A stretch of 64,000 nt of DNA from Betaproteobacteria bacterium (lineage in GTDB: Bacteria; Pseudomonadota; Gammaproteobacteria; Burkholderiales; SG8-39), in the NCBI GenBank assembly GCA_004297625.1, contig SCTY01000006.1, positions 1 to 64,000 of the forward strand, given 5' to 3'. Under the pieces are notes generated by a model. That model made no database searches. It had not been told where the DNA came from and saw only the letters and a list, made by a program, of their open reading frames with translations. A program made the position numbers and the translations under genes. Of the stretch, positions 26,560 to 34,864 are shown piece by piece (the stretch's first letter is position 1; the number at the start of each line of letters is the position of its first letter).

Positions 26560-27720
26560 CTAGGTGCGCTCGCGTGGCGCCTCTTGATCCGCGTCAAGCA
26601 CGAGATTCATCACGAGCGCGCAGAACACGCCGAACGGCAGGTAGCCGGCATAGCCGAGCAGCGGCATCTCGAAGAGATGAAAACGCTGCACGAACGCAAT
26701 GCTGTAGTGCCACTTCGCCAGGCTGCCGTAGTTCCACAGTTCCCAGAGGAATCCGCAGGCGAGCGCGGCGAGCGCGGGCTGCGCCACGCAGCGCCAGTCG
26801 CCGCGCGCAAGCGGCGCGAAATACGATTCGCGGAGAACCAGCGCTTGCAAGCCGGCCAGAACCGCAAGCGGCGCAAGCCACAGAGCAGAAAAGAACGTTT
26901 CCGGCCACACGGGCATAGCGCCGAGCGCAGCTACGCCGCACGCGAGGCAAGCGGGCGCGAGCCATCGACGAGCGCGCACCCGCGCAAACGCCACGGATTC
27001 GGAGCGCATGTAAGTGGCGAGGCAGGCCTGCATGCTCGCGAGCGCGGGCAGCACGGTGGAGAAGGGCAGCGTCGCTTGCAGGAAGTAATCACAGTCGCCG
27101 CTCGCCACGACGCCGGCGTAATACCAGTTGCGCGCGAACTGGTTGAGGTACTCGAACAGCCACCACATGGCCGCGCTTGCCGGAAAAAGCGCGAGGAACC
27201 AGGCCGTGCGATGCGTGAGCGGCGCATGGCCGGCGCGCCGGCAGGCGAGGGCGTTCATCAGAACGATGGCGCCCACCCAAAGGACCGTAAATGCCTGGCG
27301 GCGCCACTCCGCCGGCACAACTCCTTCGGTCCAGGCGGCGAGCCAGCCGAGCGCCACCAGCGCCGCGCCGATCCATCCCCACCAGGGGAAACGCCTCAGC
27401 ACCGCGCGGCCGGGCGCGCGTGCGCGCCAAAGCACGAACGCGATGAGCGCTACCCCGGCGGCAGCGGGCAACGAAAGCGCGGCGAACACCGCCCAGGAAA
27501 ACGGCGCGTGCGCCGCGGCCACGGTGCGCGGCGGAAAATCCAGGTACGCCGCGAACGGCATCCCCGCGGCGGCGAGACCGGCGAGCGGCGCCGCAACCGA
27601 TACCGCGCCGGTGATAAGGAGGACGAGCAGCGCGCGCAGCGTTACTTCATCCTCGAAGGCAGCCGGATCCGCACGAAAAAATTGTACTTCGGCACCATGC
27701 GCGCATCCGCGACGCGGCAC
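26560..27720 (-). CDS. Uncharacterised polytopic membrane protein
   Basis: About 386 residues with roughly eight to ten transmembrane helices. Recognisable conserved-looking blocks are WWLFEYLNQFARNWYY, ATLPFSTVLPALASMQ, CGFLWELWNYGSLAKWHYS and FEMPLLGYAGYLPFGVF, rich in Trp and Tyr. I recall similar blocks in uncharacterised bacterial membrane proteins but no function. The start is unclear: GTG 27720 is the only standard codon before the first helix and adds about 25 atypical residues. A broken second copy lies at 21034. Confidence 0.65.
   Translation of the reverse strand: MPRRGCAHGAEVQFFRADPAAFEDEVTLRALLVLLITGAVSVAAPLAGLAAAGMPFAAYLDFPPRTVAAAHAPFSWAVFAALSLPAAAGVALIAFVLWRARAPGRAVLRRFPWWGWIGAALVALGWLAAWTEGVVPAEWRRQAFTVLWVGAIVLMNALACRRAGHAPLTHRTAWFLALFPASAAMWWLFEYLNQFARNWYYAGVVASGDCDYFLQATLPFSTVLPALASMQACLATYMRSESVAFARVRARRWLAPACLACGVAALGAMPVWPETFFSALWLAPLAVLAGLQALVLRESYFAPLARGDWRCVAQPALAALACGFLWELWNYGSLAKWHYSIAFVQRFHLFEMPLLGYAGYLPFGVFCALVMNLVLDADQEAPRERT
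26584..26597. promoter_or_regulatory. FNR/ANR-type box inside the 3' end of the upstream gene
   Basis: TTGATCCGCGTCAA, within the last codons of the minus-strand membrane-protein gene and upstream of the adaptor gene. TAGACT at 26557-26562 is a well-spaced -10, predicting a transcript that starts near 26550. Confidence 0.7.
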
Positions 27721-27735
27721 TCGAGTGCCAGTGGC

Positions 27736-29391
27736 TTAGCGTTGCGATTCAACGCCGCGGCCTTTGCTGCGCGCCTGCGCTTGCCTCGGCAAGGACTCGT
27801 TGGCCGGGCGGCCGGGCAGCGCCCGTGGCTCCTGCGCTTTCGGAACCACCCGCGGGGCGCGTCGCATGTCTTCGAGCCGCGGCGGCGCCGACGGGCGCGT
27901 CCGCTCGACGCCCTTCTCGCCGAACGAAGGCCGCGGCGCCGGCGCGCTCGCATCGGCGCGGCTCGGCGGCGCGACGACTCTCGCCTGCGCGGGCGCTTCG
28001 CGCGGCGCGCGCGTTGCCACAACGGGTCGCGAAACCACGTTGGCCGGCGGCCGCACCGTGCCGCCACGTTGAGGGACGCGGCTCGCCGCTACCGGGCGAA
28101 CGGAATGCAAGTCGCCGATGTGCGCAAGCTCCTGCGGCCTCGCCTGCGCGAGCCGCACGCCGCGTACCGGGCCGCCGCCGAATTGCTTCTCACCCACGGC
28201 GACGACGGCGCGCGGCGTTCGGGTGTGCTGATAGACGAGGGTGTTCACGTTGACCACCGTGGTGCGCTCGATCACGATGTTGTTGACCACGCGCGGGCCG
28301 CCCCAGCCGCCCCACCACGGCACGCCGACGAATCCCGGGCGGCCCCACCACGGCCGAAGCGGCTCGCCCCAGCCGAGCGCGACCCAGCCGAGCGCCGGGC
28401 CGCCGATGCCGATGCGCACGGAAACGTCCGCAGCGAGATTGAAGAACGCGACCAGGGCCGGCGCGTAGACCGGGCGCAGAATCACCGGACCGGGCGCCCA
28501 GGCCCAGTACCCGTTCACGACGACCCATCGTCCGTAGTGAAACGGCGCCCAGCCCCACGGCGCTTCGTCGACCCATGTCCAGCCATAGCTCGGGTCCCAG
28601 ATCCACGACCCGGCGGTATACGGCGCCCACCCGGGCGCCACTCTCTGCGGAATCCACACCGCGCCGTAAGACGGCACCACGCGCCACGAGCCGTACTGGT
28701 CGAGCACGCCTGCGCCGTAGGTGCCGGGCGATACATAACGCGCGCTGAGCGCCTCGATTTCGTAGTCGGTGCGCGCGTAATTCCAGCGGTCCCACGCGTC
28801 GAGCTGCGGCGCCGCATAGGTTTCGACCGATGGTGACGCGGTTCCGCGCACTACGATCTCTTCGCTCGCGGCGACGGTTTGCGGCGTCCCTTGCGCGAGC
28901 GTCACGGTCGCGCGCCCGCCGCGGCGGGTGATGAAATGCGTCGCATCGTCCACGACGGCGACGCGGTAGTAACCGGGATGCTCGATGGTGAACACGGCGT
29001 TCGGCGTGTCGAGCTCCACGGTGTGGCCCGCCGGAACGCTCCTCAGGTCGAGCGAAGCCTGGCCGCTCGTCACCTTGAGCTGCAGGAAGTCCGGCTCGAT
29101 GTTGACGATGCCGAGCTCAGTCTTCTCGGCCGCGCGCGCGAAGGCGCGCGGCCCGACCTGCACCTCGAGATTCGCGCGCTCGCCGGCATAGAGCGCATCG
29201 CCTTCAGCGAGCGGCGTGTTGACGCGCGCCGGCGCCCAGTCCTCGGCGCCGGGACGCCAGAACGACACCTTGCCGTCGACGAAGCTCAAGCGCGGCGGAG
29301 TGATCTCGGCGCCGGGCGGCGGAGACGGCGCGTCCGCGGCGAGTGCGAAGCGCAAGACGGCGAGCAGCGCGATTAGGACGATGGATTTCAT
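27736..29391 (-). CDS. Exported FecR/DUF6600-type protein with Trp-Gly-rich repeats
   Basis: A 551-residue exported protein. Residues 1-18 are a signal peptide (IVLIALLAVLRFALA). Residues 30-175 form a FecR-like beta region (DWAPARVNTPLAEGDALYAG). Residues 250-390 hold the repeated Trp-rich motif typical of DUF6600 (YTAGSWIWDPSYGWTWVDE, HYGRWVVVNGYWAWAPGP). The last 150 residues are Pro/Arg rich and low in complexity. Probably a surface or periplasmic structural protein. Its ATG lies 40.5 nt from the box at 29425 with TACAGT as -10. Confidence 0.8.
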   Translation of the reverse strand: MKSIVLIALLAVLRFALAADAPSPPPGAEITPPRLSFVDGKVSFWRPGAEDWAPARVNTPLAEGDALYAGERANLEVQVGPRAFARAAEKTELGIVNIEPDFLQLKVTSGQASLDLRSVPAGHTVELDTPNAVFTIEHPGYYRVAVVDDATHFITRRGGRATVTLAQGTPQTVAASEEIVVRGTASPSVETYAAPQLDAWDRWNYARTDYEIEALSARYVSPGTYGAGVLDQYGSWRVVPSYGAVWIPQRVAPGWAPYTAGSWIWDPSYGWTWVDEAPWGWAPFHYGRWVVVNGYWAWAPGPVILRPVYAPALVAFFNLAADVSVRIGIGGPALGWVALGWGEPLRPWWGRPGFVGVPWWGGWGGPRVVNNIVIERTTVVNVNTLVYQHTRTPRAVVAVGEKQFGGGPVRGVRLAQARPQELAHIGDLHSVRPVAASRVPQRGGTVRPPANVVSRPVVATRAPREAPAQARVVAPPSRADASAPAPRPSFGEKGVERTRPSAPPRLEDMRRAPRVVPKAQEPRALPGRPANESLPRQAQARSKGRGVESQR

Positions 29392-29424
29392 GGCGCCACT
29401 GTAATCGCGTGCTCTGCGCGCTTA

Positions 29425-29438
29425 TTGAGCTTCGTCAA
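29425..29438. promoter_or_regulatory. FNR/ANR-type box between divergent genes
   Basis: TTGAGCTTCGTCAA. Centre 40.5 nt from the minus-strand ATG 29391 and 47.5 nt from the plus-strand ATG 29479. A -10-like TACAGT ends 6 nt before ATG 29391. Confidence 0.78.
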
Positions 29439-29478
29439 CACCCCGCGCCTGGACGCGATCAAGCTGTTTCGTACGGAT

Positions 29479-29820
29479 ATGAGCCAGACGGAGCTAGCAA
29501 GGCGGCATTGGGAAGCGTTCTTCGAGCGGCTTTCGCCGCTGCTGCGCGCGAGCGTCGTGCAGGTCGAGACCTCCGGCCTCGGGCTCGGCGACAGGATTGC
29601 CGCCGACTGGGTGCGGCTTGCCGAGCTCTCGTATGACGCGGCGAACGACCTGCTCGCGATCGCGGCCCACGGCGCCGACCGGACGATCCATCGGCCAGCG
29701 CGTATCTACGTGCGGGACGAGGACGGCTGGCTGCAGAGCATCGAGATCATCGACGGCGAAGGCCGCCGGGACTTCATCATTTTCAAGGAGCCGCTGCATC
29801 TGGCGGAGCTGACCCCATGA
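29479..29820 (+). CDS. DUF5335 family protein
   Basis: 113 residues. The pattern RRHWEAFFERLSPLL, VEVASLxLGDxIxAxW (here VETSGLGLGDRIAADW), then SYDAANDLLAIA and IEIIDGEGRRDFIIFKEPL matches DUF5335, a small soluble family of unknown function often beside stress genes. ATG at 29479 is preferred; the ORF open to 29425 would start on the box. Its stop overlaps the DnaK-like gene (ATGA), so the two are coupled and may work together. Confidence 0.8.
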   Translation: MSQTELARRHWEAFFERLSPLLRASVVQVETSGLGLGDRIAADWVRLAELSYDAANDLLAIAAHGADRTIHRPARIYVRDEDGWLQSIEIIDGEGRRDFIIFKEPLHLAELTP

Positions 29821-31640
29821 CGATCATCGGCATCGATCTCGGAACGTCGAACTCGGCCGCGGCGGTGCTGCGCGGCGGCAGGCCGGTGATGATCCCGAGC
29901 GCCGAAGGCGTGAGCCTCGGCGGCAAGGCCTTCCCGAGCTACGTTGCGATCGCGGCCGACGGCACGATGCTCATCGGCGAGCCGGCGCGGCGCCAGGTGG
30001 CGGCCAACCCCGAGGGCACCGCGACCGCCTTCAAGCGGCAGATGGGCACGCGGCAGAAGATCCGGCTGCGCAACCGCGAGCTCACGCCGGAAGAGCTTTC
30101 CGCCTTCCTGCTCGGCAAGATCAAGCGGGACGCCGAGGCGTTCCTCGGCGAGCCTGTGAAGGACGCGGTGGTCACCGTGCCGGCGTACTTCGACGACAAC
30201 CAGCGCGCGGCGACCAAGGACGCGGCTTCGATTGCGGGACTCAACGTCGTGCGCCTGGTGAACGAGCCGACGGCGGCGTCGCTCGCCTACGGCCTGGACC
30301 GGCTCGCGCAGGAGCTGCGCATCGCGGTGATCGACTTCGGCGGCGGCACGCTCGACGTCACGATCATGGAGTTCGGCAAGGGCGTGTTCGAGGTGAAGGC
30401 GACGAGCGGCGACACGCGCCTGGGCGGCACCGACATGAACCAGGCGATCTTCGAGCACCTCGCGCAGCGCTTCCGGGAAGCGAGCGGCATCGACGTGCGC
30501 GCCGACGCAAAGGCCGCGGCGCGCCTGCTGGAGGCGGCCGAGATCGCGAAGATCGAGCTCTCGAGCGGCGTTACCTCCCACATCAGCCTGCCCTACATCG
30601 GCGCTGCGGCGGGCGAGGCAAAGCACCTCGAGATGGACCTCACGCGCGCGGAAATGGAGCACATCGTGCGCCCGGTGATCGAGCGCTGCCGGCGCCCCGT
30701 CGAGCAGGCGCTCGCCGATGCCGGCATCACGCCGGAGAGAATCGACCGCGTCGTGTTCGTCGGCGGCCCGACGCGCATGCCGGTGGTGCGCCGGTTCTTC
30801 GAGGACCTGCTGCGCCGCAAGGCCGAGATGGGCGTCGATCCGATGGAGTGCGTCGCTGCCGGCGCGGCGATCCAGGCGGGCGTGCTTTCCGGCGAGGTGA
30901 AGGACATCGTGCTCGTCGACGTGACGCCGCTCACGCTTGGCGTGGAGACGCTCGGCGGCGTGGCGACCCCGCTCATCGCGCGCAACACCCCGGTGCCGGT
31001 GAAGAAGAGCGAAGTCTTCACCACCGCCGCCGACATGCAGACCAGCGTCACCATCCACGTGTTCCAGGGCGAGCGGCCGATGTCGGCGGACAACGCGAGC
31101 CTCGGCGAGTTCAACCTCGACGGCCTCGCGCCCGCGCCGCGCGGCATGCCCAAGATCGAGGTCACCTTCGACATCGATGCGAGCGGCATCCTCAACGCGG
31201 CGGCGCGCGACAGCGCCACCGGGCGCGCGCAGTCGATCCGCATCAGCGGCTCGACGCGCCTCGCCGAGGACGTGAAAAAGCGCATGGTCGAGGAGGCCGA
31301 GCGCTACGCCGAGGCGGACAGGAAGCGCCGCGAGGACGCCGAGGCGCTGAACGCCGCCGACGCGATGTGCTACCAGGCGGAGAAAACGCTCGCGGATTTC
31401 GGCGACAAGCTCACCGAGGAGCTCAAGAGCCGCATCGAGGCGGCGCGCCGCGACACGCGCGAAGCGATCGGCCGCAAGGACGCCGCGGCGGCGAAAGAAA
31501 AAAGCGGCGAGCTCGAGAGGCACCTGAAGGAGGCGGGCGCGGTGATCTACGCGCAGCGGCCCGACGCCGGCGTCTACCGCGAGGTGAAAATGCCTTCGGG
31601 CGCGCGGGTCGTGGACGCCGACTACCGCGAAACGCGCTAA
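29817..31640 (+). CDS. DnaK/Hsp70 chaperone, second-copy type
   Basis: A 607-residue Hsp70 with the phosphate-binding loop GIDLGTSNSAAAV, DFGGGTLDVTIMEFG and VGGPTRMPVVRRFF, then a substrate domain with DVTPLTLGVETLGG and NTPVPVKKSEVF. It is shorter than housekeeping DnaK (about 640) and lacks the usual acidic C-terminal tail, ending VVDADYRETR. No grpE or dnaJ adjoins it; a DnaJ/CbpA-type gene lies at 47123. Likely a stress-specific Hsp70 expressed under the box at 29425. Confidence 0.9.
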   Translation: MTIIGIDLGTSNSAAAVLRGGRPVMIPSAEGVSLGGKAFPSYVAIAADGTMLIGEPARRQVAANPEGTATAFKRQMGTRQKIRLRNRELTPEELSAFLLGKIKRDAEAFLGEPVKDAVVTVPAYFDDNQRAATKDAASIAGLNVVRLVNEPTAASLAYGLDRLAQELRIAVIDFGGGTLDVTIMEFGKGVFEVKATSGDTRLGGTDMNQAIFEHLAQRFREASGIDVRADAKAAARLLEAAEIAKIELSSGVTSHISLPYIGAAAGEAKHLEMDLTRAEMEHIVRPVIERCRRPVEQALADAGITPERIDRVVFVGGPTRMPVVRRFFEDLLRRKAEMGVDPMECVAAGAAIQAGVLSGEVKDIVLVDVTPLTLGVETLGGVATPLIARNTPVPVKKSEVFTTAADMQTSVTIHVFQGERPMSADNASLGEFNLDGLAPAPRGMPKIEVTFDIDASGILNAAARDSATGRAQSIRISGSTRLAEDVKKRMVEEAERYAEADRKRREDAEALNAADAMCYQAEKTLADFGDKLTEELKSRIEAARRDTREAIGRKDAAAAKEKSGELERHLKEAGAVIYAQRPDAGVYREVKMPSGARVVDADYRETR

Positions 31641-31652
31641 AGCCGGCGGCGC

Positions 31653-31666
31653 TTGACGCCCGTCAA
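31653..31666. promoter_or_regulatory. FNR/ANR-type box upstream of cstA
   Basis: TTGACGCCCGTCAA. Centre 78.5 nt before the cstA ATG; TATGGT at 31688-31693 is a correctly spaced -10, giving a leader of about 38 nt that carries the AGGAAGGG ribosome site. Confidence 0.8.
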
Positions 31667-31737
31667 TACGGCATTTTTCCCGCGGTCTATGGTCTTCACA
31701 TCGCTTGTCACGGCCATGATCGAGGAAGGGACAGGTC

Positions 31738-33678
31738 ATGAACACTCTCTGGATCGTCATCATCGGCGGATTGACCGCCTACTTCGCCTACAACTTCTAC
31801 GCGAGGTGGATCGACCGCCACATCATCCAGTCCGACGCCAAGCGGGCGACGCCCGCCAAGCTGTACATGGACGGCGTCGACTTCATGCCGACGAGCCGCA
31901 ACATTCTCTTCGGCTATCACTTCAAGGCGATCGCGGCCGCCGGGCCCATCGTCGGACCGATCACCGCGGCGAACCTGTGGGGCTGGTCGCCGTCCCTCGC
32001 CTGGCTGGTGCTCGGCGTGAGCTTCATCGGCTGGGTGAGCGACTACTCGGCCATCATGGTCGCGGTGCGCAACGACGGCAACAGCCTCTCGGCGATCGCG
32101 CACAAGCTGATCGCGCCGCGCGCGCGCACGATCCTCTTCGTCTTCATCTTCTTCTACCTGATGCTGCTCGCCGGCGCGTTCGTCGGCATCCTGGCGGCGA
32201 TCCTGTCCGCGCGTCCGGACGTGCCGTTCGGCATCGTGATGCTCGCTCTCATGGGCCTGCTCGCGGGCCAGATGATGTACCGCTGGAAGATGGGCATCAT
32301 GAGCGTCACGGTCTTCGTGGTCGCGCTCACGCTTGCCGGCATGGTCGCCGGTCCCTGGGGCCAGCACCGCGATGAAAAAGGCGCCCTGGTGCACGGCCCG
32401 GTGGCGGCCGCCGTGGTGCAGCTGAACAGCGCGGTGGACGAGATCAACGATCGCCAGCCGCTCTTCACGGTCGAGGACCCGACGGCTGCCGACCCGCGCA
32501 TCCCGGCGCCGGGCAAGGACGGCAAGCGCGCGAGCACCGCGGCGTACGACGCGGGCACGGGCATGCTCAAGACGCTGCCCAATTACCTCGGGTGGATGAT
32601 CTTCCTGTTCGCCTTCAGCTACATGGGGGCCAACCTGCCGATCTGGCGCTTCGCCCAGCCGGTCAACTACATCGGTTTCTGGATCACCTCGATCACGCTC
32701 CTGCTCAGCGCGCTGGGCATGGTCGTCGCGCCGCTGCTCGCAACGAAGGACGCTTCGGGTGCCCTCATCGGCGCGTTCGCGCTGCCGGCCTTCAAGGACC
32801 TCGGCTTCGGCATCGTGGAAGGCGCCGCGTGGCAGCCGCTATGGCCGATGCTCTTCGTCACCATCGCCTGCGGCGCCATCTCGGGCTGGCATGCGCTCGT
32901 CGGCTCGATCGGCACGGCGCGGCAGATCGAATACGACACCGACGCGCTGCCGGTCGGCGCAGGGGCGATGTTGTTCGGCGAGTTCCCCCTGGCGCTGCTG
33001 TCCCTGACTGCGGTTTCCATCGCCGGAGCCGGCGGCGGCGGCGGCCGGTTCGCGGCCGGCGTCGGCAAGCTGGTGTACGCCGGCACCTTCGGGCTCATCC
33101 CCGAGACGTTCGGCACCGCGCTCGGTTTCGCCACGTTCGTGATCATCGTGCTCACGGTGACGCAGCTCGTCTTCCGCGTGATGCGCGTGACGCTCGCCGA
33201 GTGGGTGGGCGATGCCATTCCGCCCATGCGCAACATGCACGTCGCGAGCGTCATCTCCATGGGCTTGACGGCTGCGCTGGTGCTCACCGGCACCTGGGTG
33301 TACCTGTGGCAGATGTTCGGCGCCTCCAACCAGCTGATGGCGGCCCTGAGCCTGCTCGTGGTGGCGGTGTGGCTCAAGTCCGAGAAGCGCAACCCGACCT
33401 ACGCCGTCGTGCCGATGGTCTTCATGTACGTGACCACGCTGGCGGCTACCGCCGTCACGGCGCGCAACCTCTACGTGACGATCGCGGCGAACCCGAAGAT
33501 GTCCGCGCTGCCCGTGGCGGGCGCGTGGGCCATGATCGCGGTCTCGGTGCTGCTGTTCGTCGCGGCGATCATCATCGGCTGGGACGGCTACAAGGCCTAC
33601 CTGCGCCACGGCACGATGACGCCCAAGGCGCCGCCTGCCGCGCACCCGGGAGCGATCCCGCCGGCGGCACACGCTTAG
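31738..33678 (+). CDS. cstA: Carbon starvation protein CstA (pyruvate/peptide uptake family)
   Basis: A 646-residue polytopic membrane protein of the CstA/BtsT family. The N-terminus YNFYARWIDRHIIQSDAKRA and the block FKAIAAAGPIVGPITAANLWGW are family hallmarks, followed by GVSFIGWVSDYSA and, later, ATKDASGALIGAFALP. Family members import pyruvate or peptides during starvation. The C-terminus ends Pro/Ala/His rich. Confidence 0.92.
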   Translation: MNTLWIVIIGGLTAYFAYNFYARWIDRHIIQSDAKRATPAKLYMDGVDFMPTSRNILFGYHFKAIAAAGPIVGPITAANLWGWSPSLAWLVLGVSFIGWVSDYSAIMVAVRNDGNSLSAIAHKLIAPRARTILFVFIFFYLMLLAGAFVGILAAILSARPDVPFGIVMLALMGLLAGQMMYRWKMGIMSVTVFVVALTLAGMVAGPWGQHRDEKGALVHGPVAAAVVQLNSAVDEINDRQPLFTVEDPTAADPRIPAPGKDGKRASTAAYDAGTGMLKTLPNYLGWMIFLFAFSYMGANLPIWRFAQPVNYIGFWITSITLLLSALGMVVAPLLATKDASGALIGAFALPAFKDLGFGIVEGAAWQPLWPMLFVTIACGAISGWHALVGSIGTARQIEYDTDALPVGAGAMLFGEFPLALLSLTAVSIAGAGGGGGRFAAGVGKLVYAGTFGLIPETFGTALGFATFVIIVLTVTQLVFRVMRVTLAEWVGDAIPPMRNMHVASVISMGLTAALVLTGTWVYLWQMFGASNQLMAALSLLVVAVWLKSEKRNPTYAVVPMVFMYVTTLAATAVTARNLYVTIAANPKMSALPVAGAWAMIAVSVLLFVAAIIIGWDGYKAYLRHGTMTPKAPPAAHPGAIPPAAHA

Positions 33679-33681
33679 GCA

Positions 33682-34290
33682 TCATTTGAGCGCGAGTTCG
33701 GAGAGCGCATGGGCCATCTCGAAGAACTCGCGCGCCGGCCGCTGCCGATCGGGCAGCGGGACGTGAAGCTGGAAATGCGGTTCGGTGCGGCGCACCGACA
33801 GGCGGCTGACCGCGATCCCGGCCCTTGCGAGCAGCGCTTGCGCACGCTCGAGCGCGGCCGGGTTTTCAAAGCGAATCACCAGCCCGTTTTTTTGCGCTGC
33901 CCAGTCCTTCGGCACGCGGGGCAGGGCATCGCGCGCGGACCAGCTCGCCGGGTCGAGGGCTTCGAGCTCGACGGAAGGGCTTTTTTTAAAAACCCCGCGA
34001 ATGATCAGCGTGTCACGCCGTCCGCGCGCCCGCGAAAGGGGCCACCAGGGCAGGTCGCGCGGCTCGAGGAAGATGACGACCGTTACGCCGGCAAAGGGAG
34101 CCTTCGCCTCGCTGATCACCATCTCGACCACGCTCGAGCCGAGCCAGCGGACCGTGGTCCGGCTGCCCAGGACCGGCAGGCCCTCCTGCATCCAGCGCAT
34201 CAGCGAACGCCCGGCGTGGACATTCCAGATCGTGCCGGCGGCGAACCATGCGACCACTACGACCGCCGCGATCCCGACGAGGCTCGTCAT
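33682..34290 (-). CDS. Membrane-anchored protein of unknown function
   Basis: 202 residues with one N-terminal helix (LVGIAAVVVVAWFAAGTIW) and a soluble body of about 175 residues; FAGVTVVIFLEPRDLPWWPL and LVIRFENPAALERAQALLARAGI suggest a ferredoxin-like fold. I do not recognise a family. It is divergent from the small-protein/ArsA-like cassette: its start at 34290 lies 17 bases from that of the first small protein, so the two could share a promoter region and belong to one system. Confidence 0.6.
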   Translation of the reverse strand: MTSLVGIAAVVVVAWFAAGTIWNVHAGRSLMRWMQEGLPVLGSRTTVRWLGSSVVEMVISEAKAPFAGVTVVIFLEPRDLPWWPLSRARGRRDTLIIRGVFKKSPSVELEALDPASWSARDALPRVPKDWAAQKNGLVIRFENPAALERAQALLARAGIAVSRLSVRRTEPHFQLHVPLPDRQRPAREFFEMAHALSELALK

Positions 34291-34306
34291 GGCCCGGGAC
34301 CATAGC

Positions 34307-34567
34307 ATGCGCAAGGCGCTGAAAGAATTCTTCTACGGCCTCGCGGGCTATGAAATCGCGCGCGAGGCCCTCGAGCTGCGCGGCACGATGGAGCGGCTGT
34401 TCATGCTGAGCCTGTTCGGCGAGCTGCTGGGCGTGCCGATCCTGCCGCCGTACTACGGGCTGCGCCTGCTGCCTTTTGTAGTGCCGCAGTTCGAGACCTG
34501 GAAGCGCAGCATGCTGCGCGAGCGCGAGCTCGGCAGCGACCACGAGCACCACCTGCACGGCGTGTGA
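34307..34567 (+). CDS. Small hairpin-like protein, partner A of the ArsA-like pair
   Basis: 86 residues. Central block LFMLSLFGELLGVPILPPYY then LRLLPFVVPQFETWKRSMLRE: two hydrophobic stretches broken by PILPPYYG, as in a membrane hairpin or an amphipathic pair. The C-terminus is His rich (DHEHHLHGV). It is paralogous to the next gene. The ATG at 34289 is an in-frame alternative. Position before two ArsA/Get3-like ATPases suggests a client or an adaptor. No named family recognised. Confidence 0.65.
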   Translation: MRKALKEFFYGLAGYEIAREALELRGTMERLFMLSLFGELLGVPILPPYYGLRLLPFVVPQFETWKRSMLRERELGSDHEHHLHGV

Positions 34568-34579
34568 AAGGAAAGGCCT

Positions 34580-34861
34580 GTGACCGAGGAAGAAAAGGAA
34601 TCCGCAGCGAAGAGGTTATGGCACAACATCACCGATACGGTGTACGGCATGGCCGCGCACGACATGAGCCGCGCCGCCCTGCGCACGCGCGCATCGATGG
34701 AGCACCTCTTCATCCTCATCACCATGGGCGACCTGCTCGGCATCCCGATCCTGCCGCCGTACTACAGCCTGCGGCTCCTGCCTTACGTGGTGCCGCAGAT
34801 CGCGACCTGGAAGCGGCGCATGTTGCGCGAGAAGGACGTCGCTGACGCGATGTTCGGGTAA
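34580..34861 (+). CDS. Small hairpin-like protein, partner B of the ArsA-like pair
   Basis: 93 residues, GTG start with GAAAGG upstream. Same core as partner A: LFILITMGDLLGIPILPPYY, then LRLLPYVVPQIATWKRRMLRE. The N-terminus is longer and charged (TEEEKESAAKRLWHN) and the His-rich tail is replaced by KDVADAMFG. It ends 3 bases before the first ATPase gene. Two diverged paralogues next to two diverged ATPases suggests matched pairs. Confidence 0.68.
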   Translation: MTEEEKESAAKRLWHNITDTVYGMAAHDMSRAALRTRASMEHLFILITMGDLLGIPILPPYYSLRLLPYVVPQIATWKRRMLREKDVADAMFG

Positions 34862-34864
34862 GCC

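Noticed and set aside
25000..28836. A 1278-codon open frame on the plus strand
   Set aside because: It is antisense to the adaptor, membrane-protein and DUF6600-type genes. Its composition is Arg/Ala/His rich with no family blocks; such shadows are expected at high GC.
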